64,000 bases of DNA from Pseudoips prasinana (GCA_951640165.1 OX621255.1:30230001-30294000); one strand, 5' to 3'; numbered from the stretch's first letter, positions 39,085-49,914 are shown. Made by a program: numbers and translations. The notes: a model not told the origin generated them from the sequence alone.

Positions 39085-40901
39085 TTAAAGTCTATTTTAT
39101 TTTATTTATTTGGTATCAGATTGCCATGTGTGAATAATGTCCCAGGATATATCATTTATTACACATCGGTTACGACACCGTCTTGTAATACAGTCGCGTA
39201 TTTTATTAGGTATAGATAAACGAAAAGACGACAACAGCATCATTCTGCTGTTGGTCTTTCCGTCTATTGCGTATAATTATCGTTAAGCACCCACCAACAC
39301 CACACAGTTACTTTAAAATAGCTAACCGTACTTATTTTTAATCATCAACAGGCGGAGTTTTAATTAAATCCCAACTTTGAAACATTCAGAATGTTTGTGG
39401 AAAGTTACAAAAATGGCGGCTTTAGGACCCTCAAAAGCTCTCACAGTTTATTACAAACATTCACTTTTATGTGCGAATTATCTTTTCTGGACAAAAAGGT
39501 TGTTATACTTGGCTTGGCCGCCGCTAGGATAACGTTATTTTTATGAAGGGTTCTTTCTTGGGCGCGAATTATCAAGTTTTTTCAGTTTTCCAGTCATAGT
39601 TAGTCTAAATGCTAATACAAGCGTAGGCTTTTAGCTTTTTACGTGATCCCCTAAAGATCAGCATAATATAAAATGTTTCGACTCGTTCTACGTTTAAGGG
39701 CTTTGCACACAAGTTTTTTAAGCGCGCCCTTGACGCGCGTTTGTTGTGATACACACGCGTGTTAGCATCGCTTTTGTATCGATTTAAACAAACACCAAAC
39801 TGCTCTGTAGGATAAAAGCGCGGTGTGCATAGGCCCTAGTATAAAAAATAAGTATAGGTAGATTGTCTTCTGTTTTAGTATCCCTATTTCATAATATGTA
39901 ACGAATCTTTCGAGACAATTATTAAAATCGAGAAAACTATTCCTTTTTCCCAAAATGGCGTTTATCAATAATATATCGTTGGATGGAGGTAAGTCATTAC
40001 CATACATTGGTAGTTCGTTCGTTACAGATAATTAAAATCAATTTTGGAATAAACAATCGTCACAGATTCATAATGTGTTAGGAAGTGGAAATGGCAGTTA
40101 AATTTGGAACGATTATTCCAAAGCGCCGATCTCCCCAGCCAGACGTCGCGACAGGTACGCTAGCTAATGGAAGGGGAGTAGGGCTGTCGATCGATACATA
40201 ATTGTACGTAACAAAGGATATATTTGTTTCAAGGTTATTGCTTTAAGACGCGATTTCGTTAATATCATGTACAATGTTTTAATAGAGTTGGACATTCGTT
40301 GGTAAAATCGATCGTAAAATCGATGTTTATATGTATGTATTATATCGATTATAATATGTTTATAGGTTATATAAAAAGATAATAATTCCATATCTATGAA
40401 CTCCATACGCGGAACAACGACGAAGGAATCCGAAGTGATCCGATGAAAGAAGGGGGTAGGAAAGAATTGCCATGAAGTTCTTGAGTGCTTTAGAAAAGTA
40501 ATTAGCATGCGACTTAACGTCGAAATTCCCGTTTTTGTAGCTTTTTACTCGTAAGTTCTATCTTCCGAAACCATAGAGTCATGCCAATGTTTGGTAGACA
40601 AATCCTACACATGAGAACATGCAGTACTCCGGGTCAGTCATGAGCTTTATGAAGACTTAGAAGAAGCTGTTCCTTTGAGAAGTGAATAATGTAATGAAAA
40701 AGAATAATGGCTTGGGCTGTTCCGCTGTACGGCACTTTATGGATCTTAGTGAAAACACAGGTAGATGGCTATAGATGTGCAGAGTGCGGGCCAGCTCCAA
40801 TAGCACCCGGGACACGACTGCAAATTGATTTAATTGTTGTATTGCGAATCGTTGTTTCAGAATTGCGCCTGGAATTATGTAGCAATAACTACATACATAT
40901 A
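39085..40901. other. Non-coding stretch, no recognised repeats
   Basis: The longest part of the window without an assignable TE. It contains short open frames only (up to 114 codons, minus, 40164-40508), none with family motifs or splice support. It may be host intergenic or intronic DNA, possibly including regulatory sequence. Confidence 0.4.
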
Positions 40902-41158
40902 TATTAGAAGAATTGCCAAGCTGAAGAGGCAGTGGGTATCGCAAGTATTACCGACGATCGCTGAGGCAGAAAGGATCTCGAGTGGTGAACATGAAACCGT
41001 AGACGCAACGTGGGCGGGCCCCTACAAGATAGACCGATGCACTTGTGAGAGGCGCTGGCAGGTGCTGGATCCAGGAAGCACAAAACCGGCAATTGTGGAG
41101 ATTCCTGTGAGAGGCCTTTGTCCAGTAGTGGATGCCTTTCGGCTGATATGATGATGAA
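40902..41158 (+). mobile_element. RTE 3' fragment
   Basis: AGAAGAATTGCCAAGCTGAA through CTTTCGGCTGATATGATGAT match the RTE end, with a deletion of the ARRADGRWG-coding section. 5'-truncated. Confidence 0.8.
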
Positions 41159-41811
41159 AGGTAAAAAATAAACAAATATTAACATACACACTCTAGATAA
41201 AGAATTAATAATGCTTTATTTGTAGCGAAGACCCTAATTAATAAGGTAATAAGTAAATAGGTACACTAAAGATACTTTAAAAGGTAATCAATCGTACACA
41301 GAAAAAATTACAACTAAGGATTTATTTTCTTGTACTAATACAAGTTGGAACATAAGTAGTGGAGGAAACTTAAGGATCACTATCTACCTATTAACAAGGC
41401 TGTATAAATAAAAAAAAGGACCTGTCAAAAAAACATTTATTTTCTCCCCATGCTTAATCCAATAGCTGATCGTTATTATTGTATGTCTACTGTTATTGCT
41501 TGTTGTACATTCTGTGTGATGTACTTTTAGAGTTCATGCAAACTAGGCAGAGCCTGGACTATAGCAGCCAGACAACTGATAAACATACTACTATTTCTAA
41601 ATACATACATATTATAGATAAATTACACCAAGACGCAGAACAAACGACTGTGCTCGTCAAAAAAAGATTTGTCCTGAGCGAACCCATCACCTCTGGCTTA
41701 GTAAAGTAAAGTAGTCTTTATTGTTCTGATTGAGTAATAATACAGTTGTTACGTGTGTCATGGTAGACACATCAATCAGCCCGTTATGGGCATACAATAT
41801 TTATATCATAA
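41159..41811. other. Unassigned stretch
   Basis: Holds a 76-codon open frame (41479-41709) with no recognised product. It includes AAAGTAGTCTTTATTGTTCT, which looks like a minus-strand LINE 3' end, around 41705-41800. Confidence 0.35.
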
Positions 41812-41983
41812 CTAGCTGTGCCCCGCGGTGTTACCCGCGTTAAATTTTATAAATTTCCTTTGCTATAAACCTCACGGAGCCCGAGACCTTTCCAACGAAT
41901 GCAAAACCGTGGAAATCGGTTCGGACGTTCTGGAGTTATAGCGTCAGGAAGGAAAGCCCGACTTATTTTTATATAGTAGAAGA
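41812..41983 (-). mobile_element. Non-autonomous Helitron, complete, 172 bp
   Basis: On the minus strand: A|TCTTCTACTATATAAAAA start, end hairpin CGCGGGTAACACCGCGG, GGCACAGCTAG, then T. It has the common 3' end but a third type of 5' end. No coding capacity. Confidence 0.82.
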
Positions 41984-42146
41984 TAGGTTATGACAAGGGT
42001 ATACATCAAAGTTAGTTTACCGATACAAAAAATTATAATTATTTACATTGTTACACTTTTTGTCTATTTTCTAAAAAAAATTAATATTGTAGAAACATTT
42101 TTCTGGTAGCCATTTTTTTAATTAACAGTCAGAATCATTAAAAAAA

Positions 42147-42768
42147 ACCGGCCAAGTGCGACTCGGGCTCGCCTATGAAGGGTTCCGTAGCAGCAAGTAT
42201 TTCAGTTGATTAAATGAAAGGTAAATTGTGGTTTACGATTTATGACGTATTAAAAAAAACTTTCTTACTAGATCTCATTCAAACCAATTTTCGTTCTTAG
42301 TTTGCATGGTAATGTACATCATATATTTTTTTTAGTTTTATCATTCTCTTATTTTAGAAGTTAAAGGGGGGGGCACTCATTTTACTATTTTGGAAGTGTC
42401 TCGCGCAAACTATTCAGTTTTAAAAAATATATATTAGAAACCTCAATATCATTTTTGTAGACCTATCCATAAATAACCCACATGGAAAAAATAAATGTGA
42501 GCTTCAGTTCTATGTATGGGGGGTCCCCCCATACATAGAACTGAAGCTCACATTTATTTTTTCATTGTACCCAAATTAATGTTCTTTTTATATTTTTGTG
42601 TAAAAATCTTAATGCGGTTCACAGAATACATCTACTTACCAAGTTTCAACAGTACAGCTCTTATAGTTTCGGAAAAAAGTGGCTATGACATACGGACGGA
42701 CAGACAGACATGACAAATCTATAAGGGTTCCGTTTTTTGCCATTTGGCTACGGAACCCTAAAAAACTG
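42147..42768 (+). mobile_element. GGGTTCCGTAGC repeat, uninterrupted copy
   Basis: From CCGGCCAAGTGCGACTCGGG to GCCATTTGGCTACGGAACCC. It aligns with 37201-39084 minus its mariner. It differs by an inverted duplication at 42485-42563 that is absent from the other copy. Confidence 0.75.
42485..42563. repeat. Perfect 39-bp palindrome, 1-nt loop
   Basis: Arms 42485-42523 and 42525-42563 are exact reverse complements around a single T; the centre is GGGGGG-T-CCCCCC. The related copy inside 37201-37505 has only one arm. Confidence 0.93.
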
Positions 42769-43334
42769 GACAAAGAAGTCAAGGTTACTTAATTTAAAAT
42801 ACATTCAATAGTTTCTTTTTCCTTTATTTCAGACAAAACCGAAGTAAATACGCACCAAGAAATTTCAAATAATAACAATCTAAACAAAAAATCCTTACTC
42901 AGCTACATTATTATCAATCCTCTTCAATATTCCCCTTACCCACCTCTTGTGACTCCCTCAGGAAGTGGTCTCCATGGTAACGAGAAAACCAAAAATATTA
43001 ATTATACCGAAGTCAAGTGTCAAAACACTGTTTACCAGTGTTCCTGCGTAAAACAATTAATTTGAATTAATGTTGCGGGACAGCCCTAATTAATAGGGTT
43101 ATCCCACGGCGGCCGTTAGGCGGAAAGTGCTCTAGGTACGCTTAGTTTTGTGAGGGTTAAGCGTAATTGTGTTGACTTTGAATGTGCTTTAAACTTTAGG
43201 AGGCAGTAATAATATTTTCCAACCTAAGTTATGCAGCAAAATACGGAATTGCCATTGTGTAAATAAAATATCGTATTATTTTATTGCTGTGCATTGAGTA
43301 GCTTCGACCGCGTAGAAGAGTTACTTAGTTAGTT
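42769..43334. other. Unassigned stretch
   Basis: No frame or repeat recognised; appears single-copy within the window. Confidence 0.35.
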
Positions 43335-43383
43335 AACTTTATGACGATTCCACATAAATGTAAATTTTTTACGGAATAAATAA
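43335..43383 (+). mobile_element. CR1-like LINE tail
   Basis: ATGACGATTCCACATAAATG and TTTTTTACGGAATAAA match the last bases of the LINE 3' UTR at 9500-9545. Directly followed by the RTE. Confidence 0.65.
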
Positions 43384-43399
43384 TTTTTGTTTTTTTATA

Positions 43400-44656
43400 T
43401 TGCTGTGTGGTGACGGCCTAAGAATATCACCACCCCCTCTCATCCCGTGGGGGGACGTAAAAGTCGTCCCGAGGGAATATATACCAGAGAACGGGCAGCA
43501 GCGTTCTCCTGAGTACCATGTCCACCTTACTGCGATCGCCAACCCGTCTGCCAAGCGTGGCGATTATGGCAAATCCCCTCAAATGATGGACACAACCAAA
43601 CCGCGGCCCCCAGTCCCGGCAGCCTTGCTATTCCCAGCCGTGGTAACAGCCGTGGTTACGGCAGGGCAGGGGGTGCTAAGAATCCCCGGCAGATTCCGCG
43701 ACCAACACCGAAGACCTCTGGCCCTGGCAACGTATGACACACGTACACTGCGGTCCGACGAGAAGATAAACGAACTGGAGGAAGAATTGAGCAGGTTACA
43801 TTGGGATATTGTAGGATTATCTGAAGTCCGAAGAGAGGGGGAGGACTCGATAATACTGAAATCCGGAAACCTGCTCTATTACCGGGAGGGTGACCAAATA
43901 TCCCAAGGTGGTGTCGGGTTCATAGTCCACAAGTCCCTCGTGAACAACCTAGTAAAAATCGAGAGTGTGTCGACGAGGGTTGCGTACCTTATACTCAGAA
44001 TCACCAAGCGGTATTCGTTGAAGGTTATACAGGTATACGCACCCACTTCGACACACTCCGACGGTGAAGTCGAGGTTATGTATGAGGACATATCCAGAGC
44101 CATACATACCTCTAACTCCTATTTCACTGTGGTCATGGGGGACTTTAACGCGAAGCTGGGCAATGAGCTGAGAGTGGGGCAATTTGGAACTGGTGACCGG
44201 AACCCCCGGGGCCAAATGTTGGCCGACTTCATGGAGAAGGAGGGACTCTTTATGATGAATTCCTTCTTCAGGAAGCCGGATCACCGCAAATGGACCTGGG
44301 TGAGCCCCGATGGTAAAACTAAAAATGAGATAGACTTTATCTTGTCGACGAGACGACAGATGTTCAATGATGTCTCCGTGATCAATGCGGTTAAAACCGG
44401 GAGCGATCACAGACTGGTCAGAGGCTCATTGAACCTTAATGTCAAACTCCAGAGGTCCCGACTGAAAAAGTCTACGCTCCGACCCTTACCTATCCACGTC
44501 CAAAACCCCGAACCATTTCAGCTCGAACTGCAAAACCGTTTCGAATGCCTAGCAGACTGCGAGGAAGTGGACTCATACTATGACAGGCTCGTAGAAGCTG
44601 TCCATACGGCTGGGTCTAAGGTCTTCAAGGCCCGTCGTACAAACAGAACTAAATAG
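43400..44656 (+). CDS. RTE AP-endonuclease segment (ends at a premature TAG)
   Basis: N-terminal part of the RTE polyprotein. An apurinic/apyrimidinic-type endonuclease that nicks target DNA spans about residues 105-345: ATYDTRTLR, GLSEVRR (E142), VIQVYAPTS, MGDFNAKLG (247-254), WTWVSPDGKTKNEIDF (298-313), GSDHRLVRG (334-342). The first block has Asp (GAC, 43736-43738) where relatives usually have the active-site Asn. The start is uncertain: the first residues read leader sequence and the real start may be one of the ATGs near 43580-43590. Frame continues in phase into the RT part after TAG at 44654-44656. Confidence 0.88.
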   Translation: MLCGDGLRISPPPLIPWGDVKVVPREYIPENGQQRSPEYHVHLTAIANPSAKRGDYGKSPQMMDTTKPRPPVPAALLFPAVVTAVVTAGQGVLRIPGRFRDQHRRPLALATYDTRTLRSDEKINELEEELSRLHWDIVGLSEVRREGEDSIILKSGNLLYYREGDQISQGGVGFIVHKSLVNNLVKIESVSTRVAYLILRITKRYSLKVIQVYAPTSTHSDGEVEVMYEDISRAIHTSNSYFTVVMGDFNAKLGNELRVGQFGTGDRNPRGQMLADFMEKEGLFMMNSFFRKPDHRKWTWVSPDGKTKNEIDFILSTRRQMFNDVSVINAVKTGSDHRLVRGSLNLNVKLQRSRLKKSTLRPLPIHVQNPEPFQLELQNRFECLADCEEVDSYYDRLVEAVHTAGSKVFKARRTNRTK

Positions 44657-44680
44657 ATCTCTGACTTTACCCTGCAACTT

Positions 44681-46543
44681 ATGGAAGATAGACGGAAAAT
44701 GGTTCTGACATCCTCAGATGATGCTACCAGATATCGGCAGCTCAACAGACAGATCTCAAAGTCTTTGACTCGCGACACGCGGCAATTTAATACAATTAGT
44801 ATTAAAGAGGCCATCGAGCGGAACAAAGGTTCCAAAGTGTTCGCAAGAGCTCTGTCTGTTGGACAGAGCCAACTGACAAAGCTGAAGACTGAGAATGGTA
44901 GAATCGTCACGTCTAAACCTGAGTTGCTGGGAGAGATCGAGAAGTTCTACGGACAGTTATATACGACAACACAGCCACCTGTCAAAAGTCATGCCTCAGA
45001 TCCCAGAGCACGACTAACCCGACATTACACCGAAGACATCCCGGACGTCAGCCTGTACGAGATTAGAATGGCTCTCAAACAACCCAAGAACAACAAGGCG
45101 CCTGGTGATGATGGAGTTACAGCAGAGCTTCTGAAGGCGGGTGGTACACCAATCCTACGGGCCCTTCAGAAGTTATTTAACTCCGTCATACTAGATGGTC
45201 AAACGCCACAAGCATGGCACAGAAGTGTGGTGGTGCTCTTCTTCAAAAAGGGCGACAAAACCCTGTTGAAGAATTATAGACCCATCACACTGCTGAGCCA
45301 TGTTTACAAGTTGTTTTCGAGGGTCGTTACGAACCGTCTCGCGCGCAGGTTTGACGACTTCCAGCCTCCCGAACAAGCCGGTTTCCGAAAAGGCTTTAGC
45401 ACCATAGACCACATACATACGCTGCGGCAAGTTATACAGAAGACCGAAGAGTATAACAAGCCACTGTGCTTAGCGTTTGTGGACTATGAGAAAGTCTTTG
45501 ATTCTATCGAAACATGGGCCGTGCTGAGGTCTCTCATAAGGTGCCAAATTGACTACTGGTATATCGAGGTGATAAAGTGTTTGTACGAAAACGCCACTAT
45601 GTCAGTGCGACTCCAGGACCAGATCTCGAAACCTATCCACTTGCAGCGAGGCGTGAGACAGGGAGATGTTATATCTCCGAAACTGTTCACCGCTGCATTG
45701 GAAGACGTCTTCAAGCTTCTGGACTGGAAAGGCTTTGGCATCAATGTCAATGGCGAGTACATCACTCACCTTCGATTTGCCGATGATATCGTAGTCATGG
45801 CTGAGACCATGGAAGACCTCGGTACAATGCTCGATGACCTCAGCAGAGTCTCTCAACAAATGGGTCTGAAAATGAACATGGATAAGACGAAAATCATGTC
45901 AGACGTCCATGTTGCATCCACTCAATTGAAAGTTGGTGACTCTGCACTCGAAGTTGTAGAGAACTATATTTACCTAGGACAGACCATCCAACTAGGTAGG
46001 TCCAACTTCGAGAAGGAGGTCAATCGTAGAATCCAACTCGGATGGGCAGCGTTCGGGAAGCTACGTAACATCTTCTCGTCCAAAATACCGCAGTGTCTCA
46101 AGTCGAAAGTCTTCGACCAGTGTGTGTTGCCAGTGATGACATACGGAACAGAGACGTGGTCGCTCACTATGGGCCTTATTAGAAGGCTCAAGGTCACCCA
46201 AAGAGCAATGGAGAGGGCTATGCTCGGAGTTTCCCTGCGGGATCGCATCAGAGATGTCGAAATCCGCAGGCGAACCAAAGTCACCGACATAGCCCGAAGA
46301 ATTGCCAAGCTGAAGTGGCAGTGGGCAGGGCACATAGCTCGTAGAGCCGACGGCCGTTGGGGCAGAAAGGTTCTCGAGTGGCGACCACGAACCGGAAGAC
46401 GCAGCGTGGGCAGGCCCCCTACAAGATGGACCGATGATCTTGTGCGGGTCGCTGGAAACTGCTGGATGCGAATAGCACAAGACCGGCAATTGTGGAGATC
46501 TTTGGGGGAGGCCTTTGTCCAGCAGTGGACGTCTTTCGGCTGA
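44681..46543 (+). CDS. RTE reverse transcriptase segment
   Basis: C-terminal 620 codons of the RTE polyprotein, in the same frame as the endonuclease part and eight codons after its TAG. RT blocks: NNKAPGDDGVTAELLKAG, NYRPITLLSHVYKLFSRVV, motif A FVDYEKVFDSIE near residue 267, motif B RGVRQGDVISPKLF, active-site RFADD near 365. The C-terminal tail GRRSVGRPPTRWTDDLVRVA is typical of RTE. The RT primes DNA synthesis at the nicked target. The frame is otherwise intact, so the copy is young. The ATG at 44681 is internal, not a genuine start. Confidence 0.9.
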   Translation: MEDRRKMVLTSSDDATRYRQLNRQISKSLTRDTRQFNTISIKEAIERNKGSKVFARALSVGQSQLTKLKTENGRIVTSKPELLGEIEKFYGQLYTTTQPPVKSHASDPRARLTRHYTEDIPDVSLYEIRMALKQPKNNKAPGDDGVTAELLKAGGTPILRALQKLFNSVILDGQTPQAWHRSVVVLFFKKGDKTLLKNYRPITLLSHVYKLFSRVVTNRLARRFDDFQPPEQAGFRKGFSTIDHIHTLRQVIQKTEEYNKPLCLAFVDYEKVFDSIETWAVLRSLIRCQIDYWYIEVIKCLYENATMSVRLQDQISKPIHLQRGVRQGDVISPKLFTAALEDVFKLLDWKGFGINVNGEYITHLRFADDIVVMAETMEDLGTMLDDLSRVSQQMGLKMNMDKTKIMSDVHVASTQLKVGDSALEVVENYIYLGQTIQLGRSNFEKEVNRRIQLGWAAFGKLRNIFSSKIPQCLKSKVFDQCVLPVMTYGTETWSLTMGLIRRLKVTQRAMERAMLGVSLRDRIRDVEIRRRTKVTDIARRIAKLKWQWAGHIARRADGRWGRKVLEWRPRTGRRSVGRPPTRWTDDLVRVAGNCWMRIAQDRQLWRSLGEAFVQQWTSFG

Positions 46544-46587
46544 TATGATGATGATGATGATGAAATAATTTTTGACTTTGACTTTAA

Positions 46588-46741
46588 CCCGCGACTTTGT
46601 TTAGGTAGATGTTAAAAATAATTTTTAAATAACTGGGGCCACCCTTCCCGTGACGACTCTCCGGCCTTGCACACCATAAATGCGCGCGCAGTACTATATC
46701 ATTATTTTTATAAAACGTTCGCATTTATAATATTAGTAGGA
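46588..46741 (-). mobile_element. Non-autonomous Helitron, diverged
   Basis: The minus-strand 5' end A|TCCTACTAATATTATAAAT is well kept. The 3' hairpin side (AACCCGCGACTTTGTTTAGG) is decayed and CTAG is missing. Confidence 0.65.
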
Positions 46742-47228
46742 TGAAAAGAAGCAGTTTGATTTTGCTTCGATAAAAGTCCAAAAATCCAATAAAATCTAGG
46801 CCCACTTTAAGCAACATTAGCAGTACCGTTACTGAAACAGGAAGTCAGTTGTCAATCAGTTTTCTATTGTACAGTCGGTGCAATTGCAGTTACATAAATT
46901 TACGCGGAATGTTGATGGTAGCTCCACTTTCGACATCAGTTATGGATCAGTTGCCTATTGTTTAATCGCATTGGATGCCAGTTACCGTTTCATATTGGAA
47001 ATCTTTTTGAGTATTTGGAATGTGTATGTAAGACTTGGTAGTCACGTTTCATATCTATAGTAGACCCACGTTGGGTGCCAGAAACCAATGATTATGATTA
47101 TATTATGAAACCAAAGATAATGATGGGCGTCAGTTGACACTCAAAAACTAATAAAGAAATAGAAAAAAATATTATTATCAAAACATTTACGGAAAATATA
47201 TAACGATTTTGATATAAATCATCAAAAT
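46742..47228. other. Unassigned stretch
   Basis: Short open frame at 46878-47060 not recognised; no repeat identified. Confidence 0.35.
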
Positions 47229-48008
47229 TCTAGGATTTGTCATGAGGACTGCATCACAGTTCGATAACATAGGGGTTGCGAAAGTATTATACAATGCCTA
47301 TGTGCGCAGTAAACTCGAGTATGGTGCTATTATTTGGGATCCTTATGAGGGAAAATATGCTCTTATGGTTGAGAGAATTCAGCGTAAGTTTGCTCGATGG
47401 ATATACAGGAAACAGTACGGATACTATCCCTACCTATACCCTTCTCTATTTGTCTCGGGTATGGTGGACATGGACACGTTGAAGTTAAGAAGGACCATGT
47501 CTCAAGTCGCGCACTATCTGTCGATAATTTATAATATAATTGATAGTCCCCAAATAATAGAGGTTGTCCGTATCTTGGTTCCCAGAAACATATCCGCGAA
47601 CTCGGAGGGTCAGGTAGCACCGCGCCGCCGCCCGAGGCTCCTAGAGCCACCCTCTGCGCGCACCGAGCGCGGGCGGCACGCGCCCACAAACCGCGCACTC
47701 CGCACTATCGGGGACATAATTGCTCAGCATCCCGAACTGGACTTATTTGCCGATGGATTGGGTCATTTATATAATGAATTCCATATAATTTTAAATAAAA
47801 TATTATAGGGACACTTAAATATTTAATTCATTCTTATTATTTTTATTGTTACTATGACTTATTATTCTTATTGGTTTTGACATTATTCTAATTTTATATA
47901 AATCTCTGTGTAATTTAATTGTAAGGAAACTAATCTTGTAAGTGTTTTGGATGTCACATCTGTTAGCTTGTAAGATAACATGAATAAATAAATGAAATGA
48001 AATGAAAA
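47229..48008 (+). mobile_element. LINE C-terminal fragment with (AATGA)n tail
   Basis: Begins inside a LINE C-terminal coding region (frame 47242-47808) and ends with AATAAATAAATGAAATGAAA, a short simple-repeat tail. 5'-truncated. Confidence 0.72.
47242..47808 (+). pseudogene. LINE protein C-terminal remnant
   Basis: 188 codons without a stop. LYNAYVRSKLEYGAIIWDPY and VERIQRKFARWIYRKQYGYY are the post-RT 'thumb' and C-terminal blocks of Jockey/I/CR1-type LINE proteins; LKLRRTMSQVAHYLSIIYNII follows. An Arg- and Pro-rich insert (about residues 125-150) is more G+C-rich. No RT catalytic motifs remain, so it has no enzymatic role. Confidence 0.72.
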
Positions 48009-48104
48009 ATACAAATCAAATATTATTAAGTTTTCTCTGTTCTAGTATGAAAAATGGCCCTATCTCAGCTAGTACTACATTACTGCAGTGCTGACCCTAT
48101 TACA

Positions 48105-48365
48105 GGAATCATGTCAGCCGAACGACGACAATTACTAGACAAAGGCCTCCCCTAAAGATTTCCATATTGGAGTGGTGTCCATCATTTGGAGAGATATGCC
48201 ATAATAGCAACGCTTGGCAGATGGGTTGGCGATCGCAGTATGATGATCATACTACACAGAGACCCTGCTGCCCGTTCTCTGAGAGATATCGCTCGGGACG
48301 ATTTCTACGCAACCCACCCCATGGGATGAGAAAGCCACTATCTTATGCCGTCAGCCAGACAGCAA
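48105..48365 (-). mobile_element. RTE-derived short element (leader plus tail)
   Basis: On the minus strand it runs from RTE leader sequence (GCGATCGCCAACCCATCTGC, AAGCGTTGCTATTATGGCAT, ATGATGGACACCACTCC) straight to the RTE 3' tail (GACAAAGGCCT..., CGGCTGACATGAT). The whole endonuclease and RT region is absent. Same structure as 62541-62762 and 63219-63450. Confidence 0.72.
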
Positions 48366-48427
48366 ATCCAGGATTAGGCACATTGGAATATCGGTCACTC
48401 TGCACATAATATAGGTTATTTATGTGG

Positions 48428-48522
48428 AGACGCCAGCACATCAAGCTGTCAAATTTCGCCAATTGAAGGTGAACCTAAAACCGTTGAAGATTGGAGTAGC
48501 TGGATGTAGTGTGCTGGCGTCT
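48428..48522. mobile_element. MITE family M1, internally deleted
   Basis: The same inverted ends (AGACGCCAGCACATCAAGCT) as the 133-bp copies but only 95 bp long; the central AATCTGTCAAATTT region is partly lost. Confidence 0.72.
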
Positions 48523-49029
48523 GTACTAACTTAGAATGTATTTAATTATCTGCAGACCGTCCTTGGTCTGTTTAGTGGGACGGATAAAAAATGGCGCCAA
48601 TATATTAAAATGTGTATTGGACGAAAGGGGCGGTCTGGCGGCGGCACCAGACCGTCTAGTCTGTTGCCAAGCTGTTTTGTAGATATGTAAAGCAATACTT
48701 ATTTATCATTCCTTCTCAATGTATGACATGAATACGATTTCAGACGATAGGCATAGAATTCATAGATGGGAAAAGTTCCAAAAAGGTCAAAAAAAGAAAA
48801 ATATGTAACAATGTGTTTGCCATATTGCGAAGCTCATAATTAAAACAAAAATGCTGTTTTAATAAACATGGGTTCGACTTGATTTAGTGGAGCTTATCAA
48901 GAATTTTCAAAATCAATTCACAACCAACGGAGAAACACGTAACATTTGTACATTATGTACGTTAAAAAATCTTTTTTTTTATATTTTTTATGCTCTTTAA
49001 GATACCGTAGAAGTTATTGATTGATAAAG
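48523..49029. other. Unassigned stretch
   Basis: Contains a GC-richer block with repeated GGTCTG/CAGACC motifs (48553-48662) but no recognised gene or TE. Confidence 0.35.
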
Positions 49030-49200
49030 GTTTCCTTTATTCTTGAGAGCAAGGAAGCAATGGCAATAGGCCAGTAGTTACCCCGAACAGAGCGATCGCC
49101 TCTGTTGGGGATGGGGTCCACTAAAGCCGTCTTCCATGAATGCGGCACTACCATTTCGTAGGAGAGTCGGAGTAGACGCGTTATATCAGGATTACTAAAA
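49030..49200 (-). pseudogene. LINE reverse transcriptase fragment
   Basis: Minus-strand reading gives VPHSWKTALVDPIPNRGDRS followed by RGNYWPIAIASLLSRIK, the conserved RT finger block (relatives have NYRPIAI). About 50 codons only; too short to appear as a long open frame. Clade I or R1/Jockey-like, uncertain. Confidence 0.7.
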
Positions 49201-49439
49201 ACTTACGGGCCATTTGATAACATCGTCATTCTTTCAAGTCGGTTAAACAATAGTTATTCAAATTGTAGAGACACTCGCTACCTTTAACTCAATGCAATGA
49301 TTTTATAGGGTCCACAGCTTTTGCCATAGTTAGATAACCATTATTTTACAATGTGTTACTCGAAAAAATTAAATGAACAAGTCAAAACAAGGACAAGATT
49401 TTATCAAGATGCTCTTACCGGTCCCTAAATGATCGGCGA

Positions 49440-49590
49440 GGTTAACCATGTAGGCACGCGGTCAGACCATAGATGGGTGACAGTAAAAGTGGTTTAATTT
49501 GTGAGCTGTCTACGTGCTTCGGAGGGCACGTTAAGCTGTCGGTCCCTGGTTGTAGTCATTAGGAAACAATCAATATGTCACAAATAACCA
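49440..49590 (+). repeat. SINE-like dispersed repeat (family S3)
   Basis: CACGCGGTCAGACCATAGAT, GTGCTTCGGAGGGCACGTTA and GTCGGTCCCTGGTTGTAGTC match the S3 copy at 29443-29620. Confidence 0.6.
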
Positions 49591-49625
49591 CAGCTCATAT
49601 GATAAAGAAAGAAAGAATATATTTA

Positions 49626-49914
49626 TCTACCTATACATATAATAAAATCGTAGGAAAGTCAAAACTGTACATTTACAATCGATATCGAATCCAAAAATCT
49701 TGTTTTTAGAATTTTTGTCTGTTTATCTGCTTGTCTGTATGTATATCCGGGCAAAACTAAAAAAGTACTGCATGGATTTACTTCAAATTTTGCATGAATA
49801 TTACTCAGAGGTTGGGTTAACATATAAGCTACATATTATCACGCTATTACCTACGGGGGAGGAGCTGTGATAATTTATAAAGTTTAACGCGGGTAAAACC
49901 GCGGGGCACAGCTA
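49626..49914 (+). mobile_element. Non-autonomous Helitron (family B), 3' CTAG lost
   Basis: Same sequence as 50246-50566 with a ~30-bp deletion near the 5' end (the ATTGAATATTT section). The hairpin CGCGGGTAAAACCGCGG is intact but the terminus reads GCTAT in place of GCTAG. Confidence 0.78.

Larger units (their letters stand above)
43384..46562 (+). mobile_element. Near-full-length RTE retrotransposon
   Basis: A 3.2-kb RTE-type LINE with a short leader, an AP-endonuclease/RT frame of about 1,047 codons with one nonsense codon, and the typical very short 3' end running into (GATGAT)n at 46545-46562. At least five truncated 3' copies (10366, 24036, 40902, 58963, 29333) and several leader-plus-tail derivatives lie in this window. 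Confidence 0.9.

Noticed and set aside
40164..40508. 114-codon minus-strand frame
   Set aside because: No family motif, no repeat support and AT-rich residue composition typical of chance frames.
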